Assembly (NCBI GenBank): GCA_033675265.1
Contig: JAUJYZ010000352.1
Span: 167,682-231,681 of the forward strand
Origin: Actinostola sp. cb2023
Taxonomy: Eukaryota; Cnidaria; Anthozoa; Actiniaria; Actinostolidae
Length of the DNA: 64,000 nt
Reading direction: 5' to 3'
The notes beneath the pieces are model-generated. The model was not told the DNA's origin. It worked only from the letters and a program-made list of their open reading frames with translations, and did no database searches. Below are positions 20,207 to 30,175 of the stretch, in pieces (the stretch's first letter is position 1; every line of letters starts with the position of its first letter). The position numbers and the translations under genes are program-made.

Positions 20207-20417
20207 TACAGTTGATCCTCCCGTAAGCGACCACCCAAATAATATCAAGCTTTGTGGTCGCTTACGAGAGGTCGGTCGCTTACGAGAGGCGGTCGCTTGC
20301 GAGAGGTTTCAACCATAGTGATTTGACTTGGAACTGAACATTTGGTATTTGGGAAAACTGGTCGCTTAGCAGAGGTGGTCGCTTACGAGAGTGGTCGCAA
20401 CGGGAGGTTCAACTGTA
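20207..20417. mobile_element. MITE of pogo/Tigger type
   Basis: It is bounded by TA, with ends TACAGTTGATCCTCCCG and CGGGAGGTTCAACTGTA. Inside are several GGTCGCTTACGAGAGG repeats in alternating orientation. It lies in the intron between the two small secreted-protein exons. Confidence 0.6.
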
Positions 20418-20549
20418 TTTCGAAATCACAGATTCAGTGGATTCAACGGATCTAACGCGGGGTTTGACTATAGTTAATAGAAAAGAATGAACCTTGAGAT
20501 TCTCTCAGCAAATCTGCAAATAACTGTAGTGTTCTCTCGGACAACTCAC

Positions 20550-20638
20550 CCGCCACGCTGAAAATTTCCTATGACTTTAGCTCCAAGACTGACAACAACA
20601 CTACCAATGACTAAAACCACTAGTAAAACTTTCAGCAT
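20550..20638 (-). CDS. first exon of a small secreted protein (signal peptide)
   Basis: An ATG at 20638 opens 29 codons plus two bases: a Lys, a run of about 15 hydrophobic residues (LLVVLVIGSVVVSLGA), a likely signal-peptidase site after GA, and then KVIGNFQRG before a strong donor GTGAGT from 20549. This is a typical first coding exon of a secreted protein. It is too short for ordinary ORF detection. The next exon by phase is 20018-20065. No promoter could be assigned. Confidence 0.5.
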
Positions 20639-21083
20639 TTTGCTGGTTGTTCGCCAATATTTAACTGGTAGGTCGACGTCTGGCGTAGGTTATTCTTACA
20701 CATGTGCATATAATGGCACGGGCTTGCTGCTATGCGTAGCGACAGTCTGTACCGTCAACAAAACTTTTGAGATGATTTTTCAACGCACGCGTGATTATAA
20801 GTGCATGGTCGCCGACGACAGAGCTAAACCAGGAAGCAAAACAGGAACAACATTCTTTTGCCGGATATTATTGGCCATTATTTGCGTGTCGAAACAGGTA
20901 CAGTGTTTGGGTGGATATAGATGTTATTCTCAGCTCAACCGGAATATGCTATCATATTTCACCCAAGTTTTCTGTACTCATTCCTAAATTCAAGTTCGCT
21001 TTTGGCTGGTACCTTTCCAAAATTCTTAGATACACGACCACACCAGTTATTATTATGATTAGTATTAGTATTAGTATTAGTAT

Positions 21084-21216
<133 letters not shown>

Positions 21217-21476
21217 CAAAACGTAAACTCTTCCAAAAAGGTATATGACTCCTCAGCAAGGCTGCCTACAATATAAAGATGAAATTGATAACTGTTCACT
21301 TGACATCCTCTTGACGCTGGCGAGTATCCAGGATTGTGCTAAAAATCACGGTCATGCAATCAATACAATCACAACGACGAGAGCAAAGTTTGAGCTCGTG
21401 TAGGCCAGCTCGTACGAGGTCACGCATTATATATTGTTACAATTTCATCATTTGCAGGCCATCCGCGCGAGTTTAC

Positions 21477-21679
21477 GATTTACAAAATCTACGACGGCGA
21501 CGTCAACCGGAAGTGTAAATAACTTCTGTTCGGGGTTTCGTACATTAGAGATTTAGTCCAAGCCTAAGCCTGTGAGGTTACTTCATCCACAGGGAATACC
21601 AACTATGAAGGAATGAAATTCCGAACAGAAGTTATTTACACTTCCGGTTGACGTCGCCATCGTAGATTTTGTAAATCTT
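21477..21679. mobile_element. fold-back element
   Basis: The left arm GATTTACAAAATCTACGACG... with GACGTCAACCGGAAGTG is matched by CACTTCCGGTTGACGTC...GATTTTGTAAATC on the right. Arms are about 55 bp and the middle about 90 bp. No coding frame. Confidence 0.6.
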
Positions 21680-22133
21680 ATAAAAGGTCCCTAATGCATG
21701 CGTGACCGAGGGTTTTCTATGAAGTTGAACGATTCCGTGGCGTGACCGTGGGTGTTTATATCACGTGACGGAAGGACGTTTGCAGGGTCTATATAAATGA
21801 TAGAGGAACGCTGGCGCACCCACCACTTCGCGGCAAAATGGGAAGATTAATTTTTAGCTGTTTGGACCTTAGTTTGGTGGACGATGACAAGGACGCGTTT
21901 TAGCGAATATTTTGCCGAAGCAAATTAAAAAGAATAGTGAGATACTTTCTGTATTAAAATGACAATAGTCCTTGCAATAGTGCAATAGTGACCTTGCAAT
22001 GATAGAGACATGTGAATAATTGTCCAAGGTGTTAAAAAAAGGTCTCTATCGTTGCAAGGTCACCGTTGGTCTCGCTTCCATGCAAAGGCACGGCTACTTT
22101 CAAGATGGCGCAGGGAACAGTGAAGGCCCGGGG

Positions 22134-22136
<3 letters not shown>
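21680..22136. other. no gene recognised
   Basis: Mixed sequence leading into the G tract. A short near-duplicate around GGTCTCTATCGTTGCAAGGT / ACCTTGCAATGATAGAGAC forms a weak inverted pair (about 21990-22060). Confidence 0.35.

Positions 22137-22183
<47 letters not shown>
22137..22183. repeat. poly-G homopolymer, 47 bases
   Basis: Forty-seven consecutive G follow GGGGGGA. It could form G-quadruplexes, and its length is unlikely to be sequenced exactly. Poly-Gly and poly-Pro frames over it are artefacts. Confidence 0.85.
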
Positions 22184-22184
<1 letters not shown>

Positions 22185-22258
22185 ACTTGGTTAAAAAATG
22201 GTTAGGTATGTGCGGCGAGATGTTCAGACCTGGACCCTGTTTTTTTGAATTTGTCACT

Positions 22259-22341
22259 CGAAAACCTGGATTGACGAATTTCCCAAATAAAAAAACCTGG
22301 ATTTACGAATTTCCCAAATAAAAAAACCTGGATTTACGAAT
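22259..22341. repeat. short tandem repeat, about 33 bp x 2.5
   Basis: AAACCTGGATT(G/T)ACGAAT plus TTCCCAAATAAAAA is repeated two and a half times. Confidence 0.7.
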
Positions 22342-22624
22342 ACGATCTGATACGATGCAGTCGTCCTGATATTTTGCCAGACTAACACTCTAACACCTTT
22401 ACGTCTGACTGACGCCATTATTATTGTTCAAGCGGAGTATTGGGGCTGTCGTTAAAACGCGGGCTGCGGACTGCGGGCTGCGGACTGCGGGCTGCGGGCT
22501 GCGGACTGCGGACTGCGGTCTGCGGGCTGCGGACTGCGGGCTGCGGACTGTAGAATTGGTAGAACTAAGAAACTGAAACGAAATAATAAATAAATAAATG
22601 GAAAATTAAAAGTTCATTCAAATT

Positions 22625-22708
22625 AAACCGGCACCGGGTATGATAGCTCTTAAATTCAGCAAGAGAATATGAAATTCAGTCATTACCTGACAAAGTAAAT
22701 CACTCATC
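22625..22708 (+). pseudogene. cystatin-like first-exon fragment, copy 1 (diverged)
   Basis: It encodes KPAPGM, an insert, then EIQS and DKVNHS. It is a diverged version of the copies at 23041-23127 and 23674-23760, with an insertion that replaces the ATD segment. No downstream cystatin exon (QVVAG) was found. Confidence 0.3.
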
Positions 22709-23040
22709 ACTACACAGACCCTGACATTTTATATACACCGTAGGACATAAGCGGGTTCCCGTCGAGCGGTTACTGATATTCGAAGCATCCTGGATGTATT
22801 CGAATTTCGACAGCAAATGAAATCCGACTAACTAAAACAGCCAAATAATAACGGGAGCTTGGACTGATTGAAATCCCTACTTCTGAATGGACTTTACGAT
22901 GAGCGTGCAGCGTGAAAAAGTATACTGAAGATAGTCACGTAAATAACAGTGAAAATGGCGTATGTATCAATCATATCAAGCCGGTTGCGGCGGAATATTA
23001 GTATAAGCGCATATGTATGAAGACGATTTCTAAAGGAGTG

Positions 23041-23127
23041 ATTTACTTTGTCAACTAATGACTGAATTTCATCAGTAGCTGTCATACCCGGTGCCGGTTT
23101 GTGCATGTTGTTTGACCTTTTGGTCAT
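23041..23127 (-). pseudogene. cystatin-like first-exon fragment, copy 2
   Basis: It encodes KPAPGMTATDEIQSLVDKV, close to the N-terminus of stefin-type cystatins (cysteine-protease inhibitors), where a Gly is followed by a T-x-E-I-Q-x-x-x-D-x-V helix. The frame runs on for another 40 residues that do not look like cystatin and may be intron read-through (GTAAAT follows GACAAA). The QVVAG loop and C-terminal half are absent here, so this is an isolated exon or relic. Confidence 0.35.
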
Positions 23128-23141
23128 CACAACAGTATGTG

Positions 23142-23648
23142 TCGAAGAACTATGTCATTTGCATCAACGATTCCTCGAGTGACGATGACTGAAGAATTGT
23201 CCACCTCGGCATTTTCAAGGTAGGTCAATGAAGCAATTTCTTCAGACCAATCTAAACAAATATCTTTTTGACCAGTCTTTTAAAATATACATGGTTACGT
23301 TGCTGGTTATATATACCATTCTGAATTCTCTAGACCCTTTCTTGCCCATATAAGCCTGTTAATGCTTTATAAAAATAATTTTAAACATCGTTCAACTATC
23401 TAGCTAATGGAACATACTTGTCGGAAATGAATATTGAGTTGAAGTTAAATATTACATAAATTAGCCAATCAGATAATTTAGCTTTGACAGCTTGGGATCA
23501 GTGACCCGTGACGAAAAAGTGAGGAAATGCCGCCAAGGACATTGTGAAAGGTTTTTTGCTTGTGATTGTATAAAACTACAGAGTTTTAGTGAATAAATCT
23601 TGTGACCTGTTGTGGATATCTAGCTATATCGTTTAGCATTCGCAACAA
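23142..23648. other. spacer of the nested inverted repeat, nothing recognised
   Basis: Single-copy within the window, AT-rich, no supported exon. Confidence 0.4.
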
Positions 23649-23673
23649 TGCTGTTGTGATGACCAAAAGGTCA

Positions 23674-23760
23674 AACAACATGCACAAACCGGCACCGGGT
23701 ATGACAGCTACTGATGAAATTCAGTCATTAGTTGACAAAGTAAATCACTCCTTTAGAAAT
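23674..23760 (+). pseudogene. cystatin-like first-exon fragment, copy 3
   Basis: Reverse-complement partner of copy 2 with the same protein segment and identical flanks. It sits in a 96-residue frame starting at 23602. Confidence 0.35.
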
Positions 23761-24087
23761 CGTCTTCATACATATGCGCTTATACTAATATTCCGCCGCA
23801 ACCGGCTTGATATGATTGATACATACGCCATTTTCACTGTTATTTACGTGACTATCTTCAGTATACTTTTTCACGCTGCAGGCTCATCGTAAAGTCCATT
23901 CAGAAGTAGGGATTTCATTCAGTCCAAGCTCTCCGTTATTATTTGGCTGTTTTAGTTAGTCGGATTTCATTTGCTGTCGAAATTCGAATACATCCTAGGG
24001 TGTTTCGAAGATCAGTAACCGCTCGACGGGAACCCGCTTATGTCTATGTGCTACGGCGTATATAAAATTTCAAGGTCTGTGTAGTGA

Positions 24088-24172
24088 TGAGTGATTTACT
24101 TTGTCAGGTAATGACTGAATTTCATATTCTCTTGCTGAATTAAGAGCTATCATACCCGGTGCCGGTTTAATT
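24088..24172 (-). pseudogene. cystatin-like first-exon fragment, copy 4 (diverged)
   Basis: Reverse-complement partner of copy 1, in the right arm of the nested inverted repeat. Confidence 0.3.
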
Positions 24173-24477
24173 TGAATGAACTTTTATTTTTCCATTTATT
24201 TATTTATTATTTCGTTTCAGTTTCTTAGTTCTACCAATTCTACAGTCCGCAGCCCGCAGTCCGAAGCCCGCAGTCCGCAGTCCGCATCCCGCAGCCCGCG
24301 TTTTAACGACAGCCGAGTATTGGAGGCTTCTTGGTGTTGCAGAATACCAGATGACGTTAGACAATGAACATAAAGGACGAGAAGAATGAACTTGAACCAA
24401 AACAATACCCTGCATACAAAGAAACCTGACCAAGAATACAATGCAGACTGCAACACCAATTTACTGAAACGCCGATA

Positions 24478-25655
24478 AAAACAACTGATGATGGAAGTCT
24501 GATTCTCGTTGTCGTACTTCACTTCCATGCTTTACTGACATGTGAACTCAATCCTTTGAAGTTATAGAAGTTGAATTCAGTGCTTTGAAATAGTACAGGT
24601 ATTCCCTTTACTGCTGCTGTCCTTAATGTCTACCTCCAAACGCGCGAAGCAAAAGTTCTTGGACGCCATGTTATTTTAGTAAAGCACAGGAAGACCGGTT
24701 TTTAGACACAGGAAGCCCAACTATGTTGGCTTCTAGCAGTGGTATAAAAGTACTGTTCATTTTGTGATATTAAACATTGCAAAGCGATGTGTTTATCTGT
24801 TCATTATTATTGTTATCGATGTTATGTCTTGGCGAATTTTGTAAAATAAAAAAAAATGCTCTTACAAGTGGCCTATCCCGGCCAGATATTGAGACGATAT
24901 CCCTGAACTATCTGCCCGATATGACTTGTTGGTCTATGGAGACACGAACAAATCGCCCATTGACGCAACTAAACAAAGTAATTCAAACCAAACCAAACGT
25001 CGATGTCTATATTCCCCTTGAAATATTACTAAACCGTTCATGAGCTTGATGAATACTTCCAGAAGTAAATAAATTGTAGGTTGACATGATAATATTTGAG
25101 AGAAAGAAGACTTATCTTTAGTGTTTCCTTCAAAGCAATCTACGATTTATTCCTAGTTCTTTTTGGATTAAATATTTGTAAGTAGTGCAGAACTGAGTGC
25201 ATTTAATTCCTCTTATATTTCAGATGTCCTGCTCGATTTGCTATCGCAGCACTTTGCTTTCTCATAGAAAATGCTAGTATAGGAAATATATAAAAACATG
25301 GTCTTAGCTAGTAAATAAGAAATGAAGAAGTATTTTAGAAAAAAAATAGGCATTTTTATCACAAAACGAACAGTACTTACATACCTTTACTGGACTGAAG
25401 CCATGCTGTTTTTGCTTGGGCTTCCTGTGTCTAAAAACCGGCCTTCCAGCTTTACAAAAATAAACATGGCGTCCAAGAACTTTTGCTTTGCGCGTTTGGA
25501 GGTAGACATTAGGACAGCAGCAGTAAAGGGAATACCTGTACTATTTCAAAGCATTGGATTCAACTTCTACAACTTCAAGGGAATGAGTTCACATGTCAGT
25601 AAAGCATGGAAGCGAAGTGCGACAACCAGAATCAGACTTCCATCATCAGTTGTTT
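24478..25655. mobile_element. inverted-repeat element, AAACAACTGATGATGG ends
   Basis: The left arm (24478-24722) and right arm (25408-25655) are diverged reverse complements starting AAACAACTGATGATGGAAGT. The loop of about 680 bp has no supported exon. Open frames of 88 and 111 residues inside lack recognisable features. Confidence 0.5.
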
Positions 25656-25845
25656 AGGTACGATCGAGTTGCTTTAATTTTAAAATAAAACTATTTTTAG
25701 AGTGAATTGTACTATGATTATATTATTTTCTCTGTTCAATATTTGGAATATCAGAAATTCATCCCTGTTTCGTTTCGGTGTTTCGTTTCTGGTTTCGTTT
25801 CGATGTTTCGCTGTTTAGTACAGCCCGTATATTATTGAAAAGGTG
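25656..25845. other. no gene recognised
   Basis: Contains a short GTTTCG-rich stretch (25765-25815) of repeated TTTCGTTTC. Confidence 0.4.
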
Positions 25846-26255
25846 CAATTAGCCACTTTGGCCGGAAACGAGTAAAGGACTGGGAACGAGTTTTTAGAAT
25901 TAATCAAATTAAGAAACGAACCCCGGCACAAGAAAGAGCATGTCAGAATTAGTAAGTTTACAAAGTTTTGTTAAGGTTTAGTTAGATATTGAACGAGTAA
26001 AAACATCTCAAAATTTACAAAGAAATGTATGTTACAGAGGACAAGCGTCCCCTAGCTGTAACCATACATTTCTTTGCCGCTAGCTTCTGCAGTTTTTGAA
26101 TGCCTACAGTTCATTTGCTACTTGTCCAAACCCTATGAAACTCCTGAAACTTACTAATTCTGATATGCTCTTTCTTGTGATGGGGTTCATTTCTTAATTA
26201 GATTAATTATAAAAACTCGTTCCCAGTCCTTTACTCGTTTCCAAAGTGGCTAATT
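25846..26255. mobile_element. fold-back element, AATTAGCCACTTTGG ends
   Basis: The left arm AATTAGCCACTTTGGCCGGA with AAAGGACTGGGAACGAG is matched on the right by CTCGTTCCCAGTCCTTT and CCAAAGTGGCTAATTT. Arms run to about 120 bp. A related fragment (TTAGCCACTTCGAGTG, GGACTGGGAACGAGT) lies at 7877-7910. Confidence 0.6.
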
Positions 26256-26556
26256 TAGCGGCTGATGAAAATTCCTCACGAGACCGGAAGTGACGTCTAA
26301 TGAAATCAAGCAATACATTAAATTGTTCATACACATCTTGTTTTACTGGTAATAAGTGATATGCAGTTCTTTAATCTCTTAATTTCCAGGAATACTAGGT
26401 GTATATTGGTGTATATTTAACAGGATACATTCTACATGCTACTGGATACTTCCAGCTAACAGCTGGCATATGTTTTACTGGTAACTTATTCTACGTAATA
26501 TTTGGAACAAGCAGAAGAATAGCATAATACTTTTACAAATAACAAATAAAATTGTA

Positions 26557-26660
26557 TACAGTGGAGTCCCGATTTTTCGAACCCTCGATTTTTCGAACCT
26601 ACCGATTTTTCGAAGTGATTTTTGTCTCCATTGGAGGTACGAAAAATCGGGATTCCACTA
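26557..26660. mobile_element. hairpin MITE, TACAGTGGAGTCCCGATTTT ends
   Basis: TACAGTGGAGTCCCGATTTT and AAAAATCGGGATTCCACTA form the ends, flanked by TA, with TTTTTCGAACC repeats inside. pogo/Tigger-like. Confidence 0.6.
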
Positions 26661-26677
26661 TATAAATGATGTAATAA

Positions 26678-28067
26678 ACAATCACAGGAGCCCATTACTA
26701 GGAGCCTTCCTCTAGTAATATGTTCATACGACATCAAATGCACAAATTGTGCTATTTTTAGATATGCAAATTTCCGAAAAAATTCAAATTGAAAAATAAA
26801 ATGGCGGCCAAAATATTGATATTCTTAATCCATAGAAGTCCAAGTCTATTTTCCCCTTGCACAAGATCGAGACGAACTGTGTACAATGAATGTAGCACAT
26901 GTATCAATAAACTGACATACTGCCAGAGCGCTTAGTGGCGACTTTTAGTTTGGCGACTCACGATGTCGCGAAATTCTTCTACGTTCTTATGCATATCGCT
27001 TCATGTGTTTATTCTTGTTTTATCAACTTTCTTCTGTTGGTTTTTGATTCACGATTTAGTCTTCGTAAGAATGAAGCGTTCTCACAGTGATTTCGACTCT
27101 GATGAAGCAAAATCCATCACCTTCATCATACTGATTTTTGGATAGCGACGTACGCCAACATAACCAACCACACAAATGTGCACTTTACTAAAGACCTTCT
27201 TCATGGAAAGATTATCGAAAAACAACTGAAACTTTCAACCGACGAACCGTGCCTTAAAGAGCGGCCAAGAACACTAAAACAAGAGGGTTATCACTGAGTG
27301 TATGCGAAGTTCTTTCGCCAAAGGCGTCTTCAGTTCTGAGAAGGCAAGAAAGCCGGCACTCCAAGAACAGCCGCTGAATAAAAATGCGATAAAATCTTTC
27401 ATCCAGGCCTGACAGAAAAAGAAGCTCCCCTGTCCCTCACTTCGCTGTTTTAGAAGGAACTTTGTGTCAATGTCGAGAATTTTTGAAAAATCCTACTTCA
27501 AAGTTCGTGATTCATTTTGCTGCGTTTCAGACAACAAGTGCTAATTAGCAAAACACACCGGCGGTTTGGAATATTCATTAGCTTGGTTCTCACTGCTAGT
27601 CCTGCACAAGTTTAATTAGGTTCAACCTAATTGAATTCCTTCTCAGAGAGAGCACAAGATGTTCGTTTTTTTGGCGGGGTGTTGAACTGGCCTTTGAACT
27701 AGCTTTGTTTTTAGCACTTGAAGTTTTGATATAAATAATACCTGGAGTTGCTTTTTTGTTTTGTTTTTAATGTTTTCAATCATTGTTTTTCCTCGCTTGA
27801 TGAAGTACTGAAGTCAGACGACGAAACTGATCTGAAATTTCACTAGATTCTGATTCTTCACTAGAATCACTGGAACTACACGGTACGCTTTCGATCGACA
27901 TTGAAAGCAAAACAGTTTTGAATCTGATGTCAAATTCCTATTGTGTAAGACGCGACATGATTGGTTAATCGCGTCGAATTTATAATGAGTGTTTCTATTT
28001 TTAGCTCAATTTGTGCATTTTGATGTCGTATAAACCTATTATAGGAGAGGAAGGCTCCTATAACAAT
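26678..28067. mobile_element. 1.4-kb element with about 80-bp terminal inverted repeats
   Basis: Left end 26678-26761 (AGGAGCCTTCCTCTAGTAAT, GACATCAAATGCACAAATTG) is the reverse complement of right end 27994-28067 (CAATTTGTGCATTTTGATGTC, GAGGAAGGCTCCT). The interior has one short plus-strand frame (26963-27145) opening MSRNSSTF with a hydrophobic stretch, which I do not recognise. No transposase motifs seen, so presumably non-autonomous. Confidence 0.5.
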
Positions 28068-28184
28068 CAATAAAGCATTAATTGCACATGTTGCGTGATA
28101 TAGCAGCAATTGTGCAGATATATATATTGCTCAAATTTACAAAAAAAAATTCAAAATACTATACTATTAACTATATGTGCATTT

Positions 28185-28439
28185 TGTTAGTGTATTAGTG
28201 TCTCCATAGCAACCAATCAGTTTAATGGACAATCAAGCTTTCAAATACAAAGGAACGTCAGTTCGTTCATGTCCTGTCTGGTCACCCTATTTCTGTTCTC
28301 CTATAACCACCACTGTGTAGTAGACTGTTGTGTTGCAGTGCATTTTGATACTGTGTTAGTGTCACCATAGTAACCAATCAGTTTATTGGACATTCAAGCT
28401 TTCAAATACCAAGGTCAGTTCATGTCCTGTCTGGTCACC
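28185..28439. repeat. tandem copies of the 3' end of the PAN-EGF gene, about 150 bp x 1.7
   Basis: The last coding bases and stop of the gene (CTATTTCTGTTCTCCT at 28440) plus following DNA recur at 28287 (period 153), with a partial copy before it. Each unit includes AACCAATCAGTTTA and TCAAGCTTTCAAATAC. These units have no open exon of their own and look like 3'-end duplication. Confidence 0.75.
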
Positions 28440-29288
28440 CTATTTCTGTTCTCCTAACCACCACTGTGTAGTAGACTGTGGTGTCGCAGTGCATTTTGAC
28501 TTTTCGTTGGAGATGTCGTAGTAACCAAACAAATCCTCACCCGGAACTGAGTTTGGTACCCCAGAAAATTCACAGACTTTGCGAAAATGAGTTATGTGTA
28601 GATGATAAAAATCGCTTTTGTGCATCACCGGTACAGTTATATTGTAGTAATCGTGCCCTCGTACATTCATGTGAGCCATTTTGAAGCAGCCTTTTGTTAC
28701 ATCTCCATGGTTGATGATGTCGTAGTCTCTCAGGTAACCAAGGAGATAGTCAGGAGTAAGCGAACCAATTCTCTTTGGAAAGTCACACGTGGCTCTGAAC
28801 ATGGTGGCCTTGTCACGGATGTACCTCACCATGGCAGCTGCCATACGATATTTCTCCCAATTTGGTTCTTGATAGTTTTGCCTTGCATTTTGGTGAAAGG
28901 CTTTGATTTTAAACCAACCATTGTTATTCTCAGCCAGACTAAATGACTCTATAAGAGTCCAGGCCTGGTTTGGACTCTTGAAATCACAGTAGATGTTTTT
29001 ATATCGCTCCTTACGTTTAATAACTGTGTAGTTGCCGTATGTATCTCGTTTTATTGTGTAGTTGCCGTTTGGTGGTGTAGTTCCAACAGGAGCTCCTTTC
29101 AAGACATCTAGACAGGATGTATACACCCCTTGTTCTGCACAGATTTTTCCCATGAAAGGATGTGGGCATTTGCAGGTGAACTTCTTTTTCGGGGTGTGGC
29201 AGTGCTCTACGCATGTCCCTCCGTTCATACAAGGTTGAAATCGACAGCAGCCATTATGACACACACCTGGCTGAACCATGTGGGATTT
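28440..29288 (-). CDS. PAN-EGF-fibrinogen-like secreted protein, paralogue 1, exon 2
   Basis: An 849-bp terminal exon, acceptor AAATGTAG ending at 29289, phase 0, stop at 28440-28442. It encodes KSHMVQPG, then an EGF domain (GGTCVEHC, FTCKCPHPFMGKIC), then about 220 residues beginning SCLDVLKGAP and NIYCDF..AWTLIE, which look like the start of a fibrinogen-related domain, with a diverged C-terminal half ending QWWLGEQK. Several N-x-T sites suggest glycosylation. With exon 1 the product is 395 residues, secreted. The architecture recalls coral proteins labelled uncharacterised skeletal organic matrix protein 5; that link is from memory and unchecked. The second paralogue (36985-37830) is very similar, one codon shorter. 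Confidence 0.85.
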   Translation of the reverse strand, partial: KSHMVQPGVCHNGCCRFQPCMNGGTCVEHCHTPKKKFTCKCPHPFMGKICAEQGVYTSCLDVLKGAPVGTTPPNGNYTIKRDTYGNYTVIKRKERYKNIYCDFKSPNQAWTLIESFSLAENNNGWFKIKAFHQNARQNYQEPNWEKYRMAAAMVRYIRDKATMFRATCDFPKRIGSLTPDYLLGYLRDYDIINHGDVTKGCFKMAHMNVRGHDYYNITVPVMHKSDFYHLHITHFRKVCEFSGVPNSVPGEDLFGYYDISNEKSKCTATPQSTTQWWLGEQK

Positions 29289-29589
29289 CTACATTTGAAA
29301 AATTCAGGATCAAACAAAATAAATTAACTGAAAATTGACTGAACGACGTAAGGACTAGAATTCTATTGTAATTTTATTGTTAAATTAAATAGAATAGATT
29401 AACAATAGAATGGCTAAAACTGCACCTGTCTCGCGGTCGTACGGGACGCGCACAGGGAGCCCAACAGTATGGTGTTTGTAATAACCATCGCACTTTGTAA
29501 TACCTGTCGCACTTTGTAATAAAGCTTGTCGCACTTTGTAATAATTTTCGTTTTAAAAGAAATTCAACACATCCTGCCAAAAAGAAACA

Positions 29590-30175
29590 TGTCAATCGAA
29601 ATATCTGACATCGTCAAGAAGGTTATCTCCCAAAATTCCTCTTATGAACATGAAGGAGAACGTGCAGTTACAGAACAGCAGCCAGGAAGAAGCATGTCCA
29701 TCAAATTTGTTCCTGATGATGATATAACAGAGTTAAACATCGACAACAGTAATGCCGTTTCCATGAAAATGTTTCCGAACGAAATCCTCGAGAGGATTTA
29801 GGACATGGTTCTATGTTCGTCAGGTTTCTCTTGGCTCAATCACATTTGTCACGTGTTTAATAGGCTATACAATGTCAACATCCGCATGATCACTCAAAAG
29901 CTGATTATTTCTAGGCTGCCTCGCATATGTTTCATCTGGTGGAGAATATAGAATCGTGAGTGTGCGAAAACTGATAAAGAATTTTGGATCATCCAGTGGC
30001 CTTCTTATGGAGATACGGCGCATTGTGGCACACCCTAAATGGGCAAACGCGTGGCTCAGACTGCGATTTTGCAGTTATGGATTTTTCTAAATATTTTCTG
30101 GAAAAAGAAATAGGGAGGACTTTGCCGTATGTTGTGGAACTTAAAAGCAGCTGCAGAAAGTTCCATATATAGCTT
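29590..30175 (+). pseudogene. F-box-like reading frame, broken, copy 1
   Basis: The frame opens MSIEISDIVKKVIS and reaches FPNEILERI, an F-box opening (substrate adaptors of SCF ubiquitin ligases), then an in-frame TAG at 29799-29801. The same frame continues with DMVLCSSGFSW, NHICHVFNRLYNVNIRMIT and RLPRICFIWWRI before further breaks. A later segment (LMEIRRI, HPKWANAWLRLR) continues in another frame. The premature stop and shifts make it a pseudogene. F-box assignment rests on the short motif and following helix pattern only. It runs opposite to the host gene and contains the single-copy seed of the 15-bp satellite (about 29875-29890). Confidence 0.5.
29875..29890 (+). other. single-copy seed homologous to the 15-bp satellite unit
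   Basis: AACATCCGCATGATC occurs once here, between TACAATGTC and ACTCAAAAGCTG. The paralogous place in the second gene reads AACATCCTCATGATC on the left and AACATCCGCATGATC on the right, with the satellite array between. Confidence 0.85.

Larger units (their letters stand above)
22444..24314. repeat. large nested inverted repeat, about 700-bp arms
   Basis: Outer ends GGCTGTCGTTAAAACGCG and CGCGTTTTAACGACAGCC. Each arm begins with a GCGGGCTGCGGACT heptamer-type repeat block. The arms run to about 23140 and from about 23649, leaving a spacer of about 500 bp. Within each arm there is a further inverted pair of a cystatin-like segment, so the whole is a palindrome of palindromes. It could be a rearranged transposon or a locus formed by inverted duplication. 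Confidence 0.7.

Noticed and set aside
21996..22257. Poly-Gly or poly-Pro protein at the G tract
   Set aside because: Homopolymer artefact.
23602..23892. Whole 96-residue frame as a cystatin-domain protein
   Set aside because: Only about 20 residues resemble a cystatin N-terminus; the rest lacks the QVVAG loop and is better explained as intron read-through.
24777..25043. 88-residue frame as a secreted protein
   Set aside because: It has a hydrophobic start, but no splice or domain support, and it lies in the loop of an inverted-repeat element.
28602..28946. Plus-strand frame of 114 residues across PAN-EGF exon 2
   Set aside because: Shadow of the well supported minus-strand exon; the equivalent in paralogue 2 is present only because the exons are similar.
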